Positions 1 through 8,017 of a stretch of 64,000 nt of DNA are shown one piece after another. The stretch is from Trinickia dabaoshanensis (GTDB lineage: Bacteria > Pseudomonadota > Gammaproteobacteria > Burkholderiales > Burkholderiaceae). The position numbers and the translations under genes are program-made. Location: positions 124,001 through 188,000 of the forward strand of contig NZ_PNYA01000010.1 of the NCBI RefSeq assembly GCF_002879885.1. The letters are read 5' to 3'. The notes under the pieces are model-generated. The model did no database searches, was not told the origin of the DNA, and worked only from the letters and a program-made list of their open reading frames with translations. The first letter of the stretch is position 1, and each line of letters opens with the position of its first letter.

Positions 1-380
1 CGTACTGTTGCCTGAACTCAGCAAGGGGACGCCGGTTTCTCCCGCCGCGCTCGCGCTGGCCCGTCGAGCGTGTGGCCGTTGCACTCAAACAGTCCGTGAG
101 CACCGAGTGGGACGACGACGGCAACGTCACCGGCTACGGCCTGACGCTGCGCGAGATCGCGCGCGCATTCGCAGTCGGCGGCCAACGCGTCTATACGTGG
201 TGTGCCTTCGACGCATTGTTCTTCCCGGCCCTGATCGACCGGACGGCCAATGTGGTCTCGCGTTGTGCGGCCACCGGCGTGCCCGTGTCTCTCACCGTTA
301 CGCCGACCGCGATACAGGACGTTGCGCCGATGCGCGCGGCCATGTCGGGGTAATCGTACCGTTCGCGCCACTCGACGGGA
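1..380 (+). pseudogene. merB: Organomercurial lyase (MerB) remnant, frameshifted and truncated
   Basis: MerB cleaves carbon-mercury bonds in the cytoplasm in broad-spectrum mercury resistance. The match is spread over shifting frames. Frame 2 gives a MerB-like N-terminal piece (ELSKGTPVS) to about position 58. Frame 3 continues with [31 protein letters not shown] and [13 protein letters not shown] to about 350. Frame 2 then resumes with VIVPFAPL before similarity is lost. The first catalytic Cys and the Asp three residues later (WCAFD) are kept, but the region that should hold the second catalytic Cys is missing. The 5' end lies outside the window. No other mer gene is visible. Clearly a dead gene; its exact 3' limit is a guess. 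Confidence 0.8.
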
Positions 381-525
381 TGGCCGGCCTCGCGCCGGAG
401 CCAATCAGGCTGCGGTCGAACGCGACTAAGCGGCAAGCAGCTCCCTGTGCGAGCCGCGGCGGTCAGTCAGCGTCGGCTCGTCAACGTCCATTAAGGCCGA
501 TGCCGTCATGGCATCGAATGCGCAC

Positions 526-765
526 CTATGTCTTCAAATCATGACGCTTCTGTTCATACTCTTCCCGATCAATTTCTCCACGGGCATAGCGTTCCTGCAG
601 AATATCAAGGGGTGTTTTCCGCTGTGTTCTGTCACGATCGCCCCAAGGCACACCCAACCAGCGAAGCATCGCCACGACGGCGACGATGACTAGCACCCAG
701 ATCGAGACCATAAATAGCCAGCCGAGTCCCATCATCCACCCGCTACCGTTTGCCCAGTACATCAT
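526..765 (-). CDS. Small SHOCT-domain membrane protein
   Basis: 79 residues. One hydrophobic helix at about residues 8-35 is followed by a charged linker and a C-terminal SHOCT motif, seen as LDILQERYARGEIDREEYEQ. SHOCT domains are short oligomerisation modules at the ends of membrane or secreted proteins. The start is set by CAGGAGAG about 7 bases upstream of ATG. It lies 51 bases downstream of the ArsR-rhodanese gene on the same strand and probably shares its transcript. The biochemical role is unknown; small SHOCT membrane proteins are common in metal and sulfur stress islands. Confidence 0.8.
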   Translation of the reverse strand: MMYWANGSGWMMGLGWLFMVSIWVLVIVAVVAMLRWLGVPWGDRDRTQRKTPLDILQERYARGEIDREEYEQKRHDLKT

Positions 766-816
766 TGCAGTCTCTCCTGATGCGTCGAGGAACCAGCGCC
801 TTGCCTGGAGCGGGGC

Positions 817-1467
817 CTACACGGTTTCGACGCCCCATTCGGCCACGCCGTCGCGCAGTTGCAGCGCCGGATAGCCCTGAGATTGCAATAGAGCAACCGC
901 GTCGACCGACATCAGGCAGAACGGGCCCCGGCAATACGCCACGATGGGCCTGTCCTTGGGAAGTTCGGACAGTCTGGCACGCAATTCAGAGAGCGGCATC
1001 GAACGTGCAAACGGCAGATGTGCCTGTTCAAATTCGCAGGCCGGCCGAACGTCAATCACCACAACCTCGCCATCGCGCGCTTTGCGCAAGAGCTCATCGC
1101 GACTCGCACCGTGCCACTCGGTGCTCGAGGCAACCAGTTGCCGCAAGGCGTCTTGCAGCTCAAAGAGTCGATCCTCAGCCAGGCTGCGCAGCAGCACCCA
1201 AAAACGCGGGACTTCCAGGCTGGCAATGCTGTAGACGATGTGCTTGCCCCGGCGCTTGGGATCCACGAGTCGCGCCGTGCGCAGCTCCTTGAGATGGGCG
1301 CTGGCAAGCTTGACGCTGATCCCCGCCTCCCGGGCGAGCGTCTCGACCGTCTTGGGAGACTGGCACAACAGCTCGATCAGCTCGAGTCGCTTCGGGCTGG
1401 CAGCAGCTTTGGCAATTCGGGCGACCTGCTCGAACAGGGCGTCCTTGATTTCCCGGTTTGTACTCAT
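817..1467 (-). CDS. ArsR-family regulator fused to a rhodanese domain
   Basis: 216 residues. Residues 1-100 form an ArsR winged helix (SPKRLELIELL, LAREAGISVKLASAHLKEL, then a wing with GKHIVYSI). Residues about 115-216 form a rhodanese domain (VVVIDVRPACEFEQAHLP) with the catalytic loop CRGPFC. Known proteins of this architecture sense or relay sulfane sulfur, and the rhodanese Cys can carry a persulfide. It is divergent from the DsrE/MBL/MFS operon, with a palindrome at 1523-1540 between them, so it probably represses that operon and itself. Family assignment is certain; the inducing signal is inferred. Confidence 0.92.
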   Translation of the reverse strand: MSTNREIKDALFEQVARIAKAAASPKRLELIELLCQSPKTVETLAREAGISVKLASAHLKELRTARLVDPKRRGKHIVYSIASLEVPRFWVLLRSLAEDRLFELQDALRQLVASSTEWHGASRDELLRKARDGEVVVIDVRPACEFEQAHLPFARSMPLSELRARLSELPKDRPIVAYCRGPFCLMSVDAVALLQSQGYPALQLRDGVAEWGVETV

Positions 1468-1561
1468 GGTCGCAGTAAGCGTGCATCAATTGTCTTGGCA
1501 GGTATAGATGCTATTATACTCTAACAATCGTTGGATTGTTTTATCGACTGGAGCATCAGCC
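1468..1561. promoter_or_regulatory. Divergent promoter region with an ArsR-type operator
   Basis: This 94-base gap separates the ArsR-rhodanese gene from the DsrE gene. It holds a perfect inverted repeat, AACAATC-gttg-GATTGTT, at 1523-1540. The arms are 7 bases and the spacer 4, typical of ArsR-family operators. An AT-rich stretch just before it (TATAGATGCTATTATACT) can supply -10 elements. The palindrome lies about 22 bases before the DsrE start, where a bound repressor would block transcription. Assignment to this regulator rests on position only. Confidence 0.6.
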
Positions 1562-1915
1562 ATGAAAGCGCTCTTCATCCTGAACGGCCCGCCCTACGGT
1601 AGCGAGCTGACCTACAACGCGTTGCGCCTGGCCAACGCGCTCGCGAAGCGGGAGCACAACGAAGTTCGCGCCTACCTGATGGGCGACGCCGTTTTTGCGG
1701 CGAAACGAGGGCAGAAAGTGCCCGATGGCTTCTACAACGTAGAGCTCATGCTGGACAAGCTGGCTCGCGGCGGGGATAGCCGCGTTGGCCTGTGCGGCAC
1801 CTGCATGGATGCACGAGCGATTCAACCGGACGAGCTGGTCGAAGGCAGTCATCGCGGCACCCTCGAAGAGTTGGCAGATTGGTCAGAGTGGGCCGACAAG
1901 GTGCTGGTGTTTTAG
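1562..1915 (+). CDS. DsrE-family sulfur-relay protein
   Basis: 117 residues, opening MKALFILNGPPYGSE as in DsrE/DsrF-like proteins. The segment VGLCGTCMDARAI supplies two Cys residues (CGTC) where the family carries its persulfide-binding cysteine. DsrE-like proteins bind or pass sulfane sulfur in the cytoplasm. It is first in a three-gene operon with an MBL-fold hydrolase and an MFS carrier. An in-frame longer reading to 1508 would start inside the operator, so ATG 1562 is preferred. A near-identical C-terminal fragment recurs at 7301-7405. Confidence 0.88.
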   Translation: MKALFILNGPPYGSELTYNALRLANALAKREHNEVRAYLMGDAVFAAKRGQKVPDGFYNVELMLDKLARGGDSRVGLCGTCMDARAIQPDELVEGSHRGTLEELADWSEWADKVLVF

Positions 1916-1925
1916 GAGGTCGGTC

Positions 1926-2663
1926 ATGTTCTTCAAGCAGCGCAGCAATGAAGACGCCTCGATCTCCTACTTCTTCGGTTGTGGGAGCCTGGGCAAAGCC
2001 GTCGCGGTGGATGTGGTCGCTGGTGATGAAGGCTGGTTTATCGAGGAGGCCAGGCGAGCTCAGGTCACGATCAGTCACGTTATCGATACCCATATTCATG
2101 CCGATCATTACTCAGGCGGACGGTCATTGGCGCAGGCTGTGGATGCGCCGTACTGCCTGCATGAATCGGATCAGACAGCCGTGAAATACGCGATCGAACC
2201 GCTGCACGATGGCCAGATGCTCGACGTGGGCAACGTCAAGATCAAGATACTTCACACCCCTGGGCACACGCTGGACAGTATCTGCCTGCTGGTCACGGAT
2301 CAGCGGCGCGGCGATGCACCCTGGTTTGTCATCACTGGCGACACCTTGTTCGTCGGTTCAGTCGGCCGCCCCGACCTGGCCGGACGGGAAAAAGAGATGG
2401 CCGGCATGTTGTACGACAGCGTGCATGGCAAGCTGTTGTCGCTGCCGGACGACATCGAGATTTTCCCCGGCCATCAGGCGGGGAGCCTCTGCGGTGCCGG
2501 GTTGTCGGGCGAGCCGTCCTCGACACTCGGCTTCGAGAAGCGCTGGAATCCCGGCCTGTCGATGGACCGCGAAGCGTTCATCGAGTCCCTGATCAAGGAG
2601 GTTCCGCCGCGCCCGGCCGATATGGACGCGATGGTGCGAGCCAACCTGGGTGAGGCGGCCTGA
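1926..2663 (+). CDS. MBL-fold hydrolase, persulfide dioxygenase (ETHE1/Blh) type
   Basis: 245 residues. Metal ligands are visible in order: THIHADH (about residue 58), HTPGH (about 113), TGDTLF (about 140) and PGHQ (about 185). This is the pattern of ETHE1-like iron enzymes that oxidise glutathione persulfide to sulfite. The start has a strong AGGAGG made from the stop region of the DsrE gene, 10 bases away. Context with DsrE and an ArsR-rhodanese regulator supports a role in clearing reactive sulfur. Substrate is inferred from the family. Confidence 0.88.
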   Translation: MFFKQRSNEDASISYFFGCGSLGKAVAVDVVAGDEGWFIEEARRAQVTISHVIDTHIHADHYSGGRSLAQAVDAPYCLHESDQTAVKYAIEPLHDGQMLDVGNVKIKILHTPGHTLDSICLLVTDQRRGDAPWFVITGDTLFVGSVGRPDLAGREKEMAGMLYDSVHGKLLSLPDDIEIFPGHQAGSLCGAGLSGEPSSTLGFEKRWNPGLSMDREAFIESLIKEVPPRPADMDAMVRANLGEAA

Positions 2664-2666
2664 GGC

Positions 2667-3923
2667 ATGGACACCGCGTCGATCCGTCTGGGGCTGCGTG
2701 AAAATCTCGGCCAGTTCTCGTTGCTGGTCATCGTCAACGCGTTTGTCGGCGCGATGGTCGGGCTGGAGCGCAGCATTCTGCCAGCCATCGCGGAACACGA
2801 TTTCCACATCGCGGCGAAGGCGGCGATCCTGTCCTTTATCGTCGTCTTCGGCATCACCAAGGCACTGACCAACTATCTCGCGGGGCGTCTGTCCGACCGC
2901 TTCGGTCGCAAGCAGGTACTGGTGTCGGGTTGGCTGGTCGCCATCCCGGTTCCGTTCGTGCTGATGTGGGCGCCTGCATGGGATTGGGTCGTGGCCGCCA
3001 ACGTGTTGCTGGGTGTCAGTCAGGGCCTGACCTGGTCCACCACGGTGATCATGAAAATCGACCTGGTGGGACCGAAGCAGCGCGGGCTGGCAATGGGGCT
3101 CAACGAATTCTCCGGGTATGTCGCTGTAGCCGGCAGCGCCCTGGCAACCGGCTGGATGGCGGCACACTTCGGGCTGCGGCCGCAACCCTTTTATCTCGGC
3201 GTCGGCTATGTCGTGGCCGGTCTTCTGCTGTCTGTGCTGGCGATCCGCGAAACTCAGCATTATGTCGCGCAGGAGCTGCGCACTCATAAGGCTTCGACGC
3301 CCAGAGACCGGCTCAGCCAGGGCGAGATTTTCCGGCGCACCTCGCTGGGTGATCGTAATCTGTCTAGCGTCAGCCAGGCTGGGCTGGTCAACAACCTGAA
3401 CGATGGCATGGCGTGGGGCTTATTCCCCGTGGTTTTCGCAGCAGCTGGCATGACGCTCGCCCAGATCGGCATCCTCGCCGCGATCTATCCGGCCGTGTGG
3501 GGCTGCGCCCAGATATTCACCGGGGCGCTCTCCGATCGCATCGGCCGCAAATGGCTTATCGCCGGCGGCATGTGGGTGCAGGCGGTGGGGATCGCCATCA
3601 CCGCATCGACGTCGCGTTTAGTGGGTTTCGGATTGGGAGGCGTGCTGCTCGGCGTCGGCACGGCGATGGTCTATCCGACCCTACTGGCCGCCATTGGCGA
3701 TGTTGCCCACCCGAGCTGGCGGGCTTCCGCCGTAGGTGTGTACCGGTTGTGGCGTGATCTCGGCTACGCGATCGGCGCGCTGCTGGCCGGTATTACCGCT
3801 GACCTGTTTGGCCTGGCGTCGGCGATCTGGCTGGTGGCTGGCCTCACTTGCTTGTCCGGCGTAATAGCCGCAATACGCATGAGCGAGACGCTCGCCCGAC
3901 GGCAACCCAGCGCAACGACCTGA
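2667..3923 (+). CDS. MFS transporter of the sulfur-stress operon
   Basis: 418 residues with about 12 hydrophobic segments. The MFS loop signatures are present: GRLSDRFGRKQVLV between segments 2 and 3, and GALSDRIGRKWLIAGG at the matching place of the second half. It begins three bases after the MBL hydrolase stop, so it is translationally linked. Carriers of this kind next to MBL/DsrE genes are annotated only as MFS. Export of sulfite or another sulfur product is a reasonable guess from context, not shown by the sequence. Confidence 0.85.
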   Translation: MDTASIRLGLRENLGQFSLLVIVNAFVGAMVGLERSILPAIAEHDFHIAAKAAILSFIVVFGITKALTNYLAGRLSDRFGRKQVLVSGWLVAIPVPFVLMWAPAWDWVVAANVLLGVSQGLTWSTTVIMKIDLVGPKQRGLAMGLNEFSGYVAVAGSALATGWMAAHFGLRPQPFYLGVGYVVAGLLLSVLAIRETQHYVAQELRTHKASTPRDRLSQGEIFRRTSLGDRNLSSVSQAGLVNNLNDGMAWGLFPVVFAAAGMTLAQIGILAAIYPAVWGCAQIFTGALSDRIGRKWLIAGGMWVQAVGIAITASTSRLVGFGLGGVLLGVGTAMVYPTLLAAIGDVAHPSWRASAVGVYRLWRDLGYAIGALLAGITADLFGLASAIWLVAGLTCLSGVIAAIRMSETLARRQPSATT

Positions 3924-4205
3924 ACGCCAGCTCGACGGCGTTGAACTGGATCGCATCTTGAACCGATTTGGCTGGCGATGCTGTCGAAGGAGGACTTCTG
4001 CGTCAGACCGCGGCGACCATAACCGTCTCGGCGTGGCCGTCCTGATGGTCGACCTGCGCTAGCCCGGACGTGTGCTGGGTCCGGAAGCCGCATGCCCCGG
4101 CCCTTGGCATCGTGGTGACCCAACTGCGGGTCGCGCGCGACGATGGCGAGCCGGCAAACTGCAGGCATAGCCGCCGCGCGCGCCGATTCCACCTATCCAA
4201 TTGCC

Positions 4206-4868
4206 ATGAATTCAAGACTCAGCGCAGTGTTCATCGCTCTCGCTGCAGCCGCACTGTTCGGCGCGGCCACACCACTCGCCAAAGCGCTTCTCGGCTCCAT
4301 GTCCGCTTTCATAGTGGCGGGTCTCTTTTACCTTGGCAGCGGCGTTGGCCTCGGCATTGGCATCGTCGCTCGGCGGCTCTGGCGGTCCGATGCAAGGCCG
4401 ACGGCCAGCCATCGAATCCAAAAAGCCGAACTGCCCTGGCTCATGGGCGCCATCCTGACTAGCGGTGTCGCCGGACCCGCGCTGCTCATGCTGGGGCTGG
4501 CGAGCACGTCCGCAGCGACCAGTTCCTTGCTACTCAATCTCGAAAGCGTGCTGACCGCCGTGATCGCATGGGTCGTCTTCCGCGAGAACGTCGACCTCCA
4601 GGTGTTCCTCGGGATGGTGGCTATCGTCGCGGGAGGCGTGCTGCTATCGTGGCACCCGGGTCAGGTAGCCGTTCCCGTTGGGGCGCTGCTGATTGTGGGC
4701 GCCTGTTTGTGCAGGGCGATCGACAACAACCTGACACGCAAGGTGTCCGCGAATGACGCGATGGTGATCGCTTGGTATCCGCCCGAGAATCGCCGTAGTA
4801 GCGAGCGCCTCCGATTTCGCGGAAGATTGATTACCGTTGGGGAGAGCGGTTGTCGGTGGCGCCGATAG
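4206..4868 (+). pseudogene. DMT (EamA) transporter, C-terminal half lost
   Basis: From ATG 4206 the protein reads as a drug/metabolite transporter of the EamA type. It has a hydrophobic start with AALFGAATPLAKALL, five or six further segments, and the repeat boundary motif FRENVDLQVFLGMVAIVAGG. Similarity stops abruptly after NLTRKVSANDAM at about 4765, and the remaining 33 codons are polar filler (YPPENRRSSERLRFRG). Family members have about 290-300 residues with two EamA repeats; here the second is mostly missing. It was probably cut by the rearrangement that placed the IS66 relic downstream. Confidence 0.75.
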
Positions 4869-4914
4869 GCGGCGACATCGTCGCCGTTGAGGGGACAACG
4901 TGTGCGGCGGCGGA

Positions 4915-5301
4915 CTACCGCCGCGGTGCTTCCCGGGCGTCGCAGAAGAAGCTCAGCGTATTGTCGTGCTTGATCTTGACGTGCCACTCTCCCACGCAGT
5001 ATTTGGCGTCGGAGAACTTTTCCTGCCATCGACGCGAGAGCACTTCGATGCAGGCTCGGCCATCTGGCGGCATGTGTGCTGAGATGGCTATCTGTTGCAG
5101 CCTGTTCAGATGGGCGGGGTCGCCCCAGCGAGGCGTGGCTGCGACATGCGCGTTCCAAACCAGCACCACCAGCTTGTATATTTCGCGCACTCCAGCAATC
5201 GTCGTGTCTTCCGTAATAGCCTCGGATAGGAACGGCTCCCCGAAGTCCAGGATCGTCTCGGAGATCTTGCGTTCGGGCTTGCCCGCGCTTGCCCTATTCA
5301 T
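4915..5301 (-). CDS. Hypothetical protein beside the IS66 relic
   Basis: 128 residues, no family recognised. It has a plausible coding composition: acidic N-terminal half with ISETILDFGEPFL, a central Trp-containing helix (VVLVWNAHVA), and a C-terminal half with three Cys residues, HVKIKHDNTLSFFCD near the end. No signal peptide or membrane segment. It overlaps the last codons of the degenerate IS66 transposase by a few bases on the same strand, so it may be a passenger gene or a flanking gene reached by the element. Function unknown. Confidence 0.5.
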   Translation of the reverse strand: MNRASAGKPERKISETILDFGEPFLSEAITEDTTIAGVREIYKLVVLVWNAHVAATPRWGDPAHLNRLQQIAISAHMPPDGRACIEVLSRRWQEKFSDAKYCVGEWHVKIKHDNTLSFFCDAREAPRR

Positions 5302-6227
5302 CGTTTCGTTCCGCTTGATGCACGAGTCCGGTCCAGTGTCGGGTCACCGAGCTCGCAACCGACAAGGACGACGTCGACGCCACGGTCGATGCCGAGCCGG
5401 TCACGCCAGAGGGCTTCCAGTTATAGGGTGCTAGTTCCTCGATCCGATTGATCGGGTGGTCGTTGATTCGCCCAAGCACATCGCTCAGGTAATCGTATGG
5501 GTTGATGTCGTTGGCCCGACAGGTCGCAGCATCGCGAACCCTTCCTCCAGTCGGTAAAACGGCAGGCCCGAGTCGAAGTGCGCCACGATGATGCGTGCGA
5601 GCAGTTCCGGGCTCGCATTGCTCTTCATCAATGGGGACGCTTGGAACGTCGTGCCGCGCACCGTCGAGACGCCATCCTTCACCAGCGCATATCGCGGGCA
5701 CACATGCTCGACTACCGACATCTTGGCCGGGGTGTACTTGAGCGTGCGCGTGACTGTCTCGCCGATCACCGTCACGCGATCGTCTTGCGACAACTCCTGT
5801 TGCGGCATCGCATGCACGACGCGCTCGATCGGCAGATCGCTGGGCAGAGCCGGTCGTCCCTTGCTGCGACGCTTGCGCCGGTCCCCTCCACGGGAATCGA
5901 TAGATCCGGCTGTTGCGGCGGCAGCGGTGCCTCGTGCGCTTGTTCGAAGATGGCCAGTTGCCACGCGCTCATGCGCTCGCGGCTCGCCCCGAACATCTCC
6001 TGCCGCGCATTGGTCAGTTTGGCTCGCATCTCGAGCAGCGCCTGCTGCGTCTTGGCCAGCAACTCGCTTTGCCCTTCGACCCGTTCGCGTAGCCGTTCGA
6101 TCTCGCGCTGCTGCTGCTCGATCGTCGCATCGCGCGTCGGAATCGCGCCGAGCAATTCGGGAAAGCTCCATGCCCCCAATGCCATCGGAAAGGGTTGTTT
6201 CGCGGCAGGGACGTTGAGCGGTTGCAT
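5294..6227 (-). pseudogene. tnpC: IS66 transposase TnpC, internally deleted
   Basis: The N-terminus starts at 6227 with the usual coiled coil (ATIEQQQREIERLRERVEGQ) and runs to about 5890. A frameshift follows. The next frame carries KGRPALPSDLPIERVVH and MKSNASPELLARIIVAHFDS, to LPFYRLEEGFAML near 5545. Then the reading jumps directly to the C-terminal tail (CRANDINPYDYLSDVLGR, INRIEELAPYNW). Full-length IS66 TnpC is about 510-540 residues; here roughly 250 residues with the DDE core are absent. Non-functional. Confidence 0.85.
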
Positions 6228-6278
6228 AGGTCAGCATTATCGCTGCGATCGACCCGCTCATGGGCATATCCTCGCGAT

Positions 6279-6623
6279 TCATGCGACCACCGTTGCGTTC
6301 ACTGCACGCACGCGCCTACACACACCGACGTCGATTCCTTCAAGCCACGTCGTGAGTTCCGCAAGCGAGATGCCGCGCCGCGCGATAGTCGCCGGATCGG
6401 CCAGCGAGCCGCTCTCGAATCGCTTGTACATCAGCCCAAATCCCGTGCGGTCATAGACCAAAACCTTGATCTTGTCGCGGCGCCGACCGTAGAACACGTG
6501 TCCGCTCAACGCGTCCTGATCGAACATCGGGCCAACAAGCATCGAAAGCGAATCGATCGACTTGCGCATATCGATCGGCTCGGCGGCGACGTACACCTTC
6601 ACGGCCGTCGAGAGCATCATCAT
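6279..6623 (-). CDS. tnpB: IS66 accessory protein TnpB
   Basis: 114 residues with the family signature: VKVYVAAEPIDMRKSIDSLS, then GHVFYGRRRDKIKVLVYDRTGF and a Trp-containing C-terminus. TnpB is required for IS66 transposition, but its biochemistry is not well defined. The start ATG at 6623 overlaps the tnpA stop in an ATGA arrangement, normal for IS66. Two more ATG codons follow directly, so 6620 or 6617 are possible. The reading frame is intact although the rest of the element is damaged. Confidence 0.9.
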   Translation of the reverse strand: MMMLSTAVKVYVAAEPIDMRKSIDSLSMLVGPMFDQDALSGHVFYGRRRDKIKVLVYDRTGFGLMYKRFESGSLADPATIARRGISLAELTTWLEGIDVGVCRRVRAVNATVVA

Positions 6624-6840
6624 CGCGCCCCCGCACCGATACGATTGATCATCGCCTGCAGCAAAGGCCCGAGCGCAGACACCGGCAGTCGCAGCCGAAC
6701 CCCATCGCCCAAGATCAACTCCGGCACCTCGCACGCGTTCCCGTTGACGGTGGCGCCCATAGCGCGATCGACGATGCCAACGCGCATAAAGCCCGCCATG
6801 CTCTGCGCGACTGCCAATGTGGCGCCCGCGTTCTGTTGCA
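6620..6840 (-). pseudogene. tnpA: IS66 TnpA, 5'-truncated
   Basis: Only the C-terminal part is present: about 70 codons ending VRLRLPVSALGPLLQAM. This matches the C-terminal tail of IS66 ORF1, which follows an N-terminal HTH of about 60 residues. The upstream sequence changes near 6840 into the amidotransferase fragment on the other strand, so the HTH and the element's end are gone. The stop overlaps the tnpB start. Confidence 0.65.
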
Positions 6841-7300
6841 TATCACCGCTTCGCTCGGCATGGCGCGCAAGCGCCAGGTATCCACAACGGCCGGCTCGAC
6901 GGCATCGCAGCACGATCCGGCGCAGAACAATCCTTCCGGCCAGTCGGCACCACCGATTCGGAGCTGGCTTTCTGTTTGCTGCTCGACTATCTTGCGCCGC
7001 TCTGGCACGCCGGCTCGATACCGGAGATCGGCGACAGGCTCGACCGCGTGACGCGCTTTGCAGCGGACATGCGCGAGATGGGCCCGGCAAATTTTCTGTA
7101 CGCGGACAGCGAAGTCGTTTTCGCTCATGGGGATCGCCGCACGCAGACGGACGGATCCGTGACCCCACCCGGGTTGTGGTCCCTTTGTCGGAAGTGTGCC
7201 GTCGACGCCGATGCGCTCACGCGGGCCGGCGTGACGATAGGGGGCGGGGGAGGCGAGCAGGAAATCGTCCTGTTCGCCAGCGTTCCGCTGACCAGTGAAC
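6841..7300 (+). pseudogene. Class II glutamine amidotransferase, C-terminal fragment
   Basis: In frame 1 the reading shows HNGRLDGIA followed by FRPVGTTDSELAFCLLLDYL, RFAADMREMGPANFLYADSE, FAHGDRRT and FASVPLTSE. This is the second half of a YafJ-like glutamine amidotransferase (GATase_6) of about 250 residues. The N-terminal catalytic Cys and the first beta sheets are absent, because the 5' side ends at the IS66 relic. The 3' side runs into a DsrE tail at 7301. It is therefore cut at both ends. Confidence 0.75.
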
Positions 7301-7405
7301 GCCCGTGGCATCAAGGCAGACGAACTCATCGATGCTATCCGACGCCGCACGCTCGACGAGCTGGCCGACTGGTCTGAATGGGCCGACAAGGTGCTTGTGT
7401 TATGA
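7301..7405 (+). pseudogene. DsrE-family C-terminal fragment
   Basis: Reading from 7301 gives 34 codons and a stop: ARGIKADELIDAIRRR followed by TLDELADWSEWADKVLVL. This aligns almost residue for residue with the end of the intact DsrE protein at 1562-1915 (TLEELADWSEWADKVLVF). No start or N-terminal part is present; it is spliced directly onto the amidotransferase fragment. It shows that a second, diverged copy of the DsrE gene was once here or was brought in by recombination. Confidence 0.8.
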
Positions 7406-7715
7406 GCCGTTGCCCGCGCCGTCACTGCCAACAGCCGCGTGGTGTGGGGCCGGGCAGCTTCAATCTCCGATGCTCAGGTTGTTGAATGCGACGAGGTAGA
7501 GAAGAGCTTTCTCGTGACTCGTTGACGCGGATCAATGGATCAGCGTGTTCTGGCGTCGGTCCTGTCTGCCTCTTCGCCTGTTGAATCTCGCGCAAGGCAA
7601 TTCGGGGGCTATCGCGTGTGATAAGGCCATCGCGCTTGAACTGAGCCAGCGTACGCGATGCTTTTTCCCGCCGCCGTTGGTGCCAAAATATCCGAAATGG
7701 AATTTCGAGTTCATG
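7406..7715. other. No recognised gene (310 bases)
   Basis: Between the DsrE fragment and the DUF2892 gene there are short open frames on both strands (for example 7545-7802 plus and 7532-7759 minus), but none has a ribosome-binding site, a family motif or convincing codon use. It is probably decayed sequence within the mosaic. Confidence 0.5.
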
Positions 7716-7925
7716 TCAACCCGACGTGTGCGTCGGTACTTCGCAAGACGAAATACCAAGAAGGCTGTAAGCCGGACACCAACCGACGAGCCCAGTGACT
7801 AACGGGATGAGGCCGATAAGCCCAAGCCAGCGCAGGCTGCCCTGAAGCAAAACCGGCTGGCTAAGAACTGCTACCCCCACAACGATCCGGATGATCCGGT
7901 CGATAGTCCCGACATTTCTTGTCAT
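7716..7925 (-). CDS. DUF2892 (YgaP-like) inner-membrane protein
   Basis: 69 residues starting MTRNVGTIDRIIRIVVGVA, with the family ending LVTGLVGWCPAYSLLGISSC. Two hydrophobic helices span about residues 10-28 and 34-52. DUF2892 proteins are small membrane proteins often linked to rhodanese and sulfur or metal stress genes; their function is unknown. A good AGGAGAGG sits just before ATG 7925. The second Cys of the usual C-terminal pair is present. Confidence 0.88.
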   Translation of the reverse strand: MTRNVGTIDRIIRIVVGVAVLSQPVLLQGSLRWLGLIGLIPLVTGLVGWCPAYSLLGISSCEVPTHTSG

Positions 7926-8017
7926 GCCCCTCTCCTTAAACACCGGTAGTTACAACTGGTTCAGAGGAGCGTTGAGCACGTCGTTGACGCAGCGCGAGCT
8001 GACCCGGCCGCCAATGG

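Larger units (their letters stand above)
5294..6840 (-). mobile_element. IS66-family element, degenerate
   Basis: The three IS66 genes lie in the normal order on the minus strand: a partial tnpA (6620-6840), an intact-looking tnpB (6279-6623) and a broken tnpC (5294-6227). tnpA has lost its N-terminal HTH half where it meets the opposite-strand amidotransferase fragment near 6840. tnpC has a frameshift and a large internal deletion that removes the catalytic core. No terminal inverted repeats could be identified, so the boundaries are those of the coding remnants. The element cannot transpose by itself. Confidence 0.85.

Noticed and set aside
3924-4205. His-containing frame on the minus strand (QVDHQDGHAETVMVAAV) between the MFS gene and the DMT exporter
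   Set aside because: It resembled a His-rich metal transporter loop, but the frame is short, lacks a start signal and has no membrane segments.
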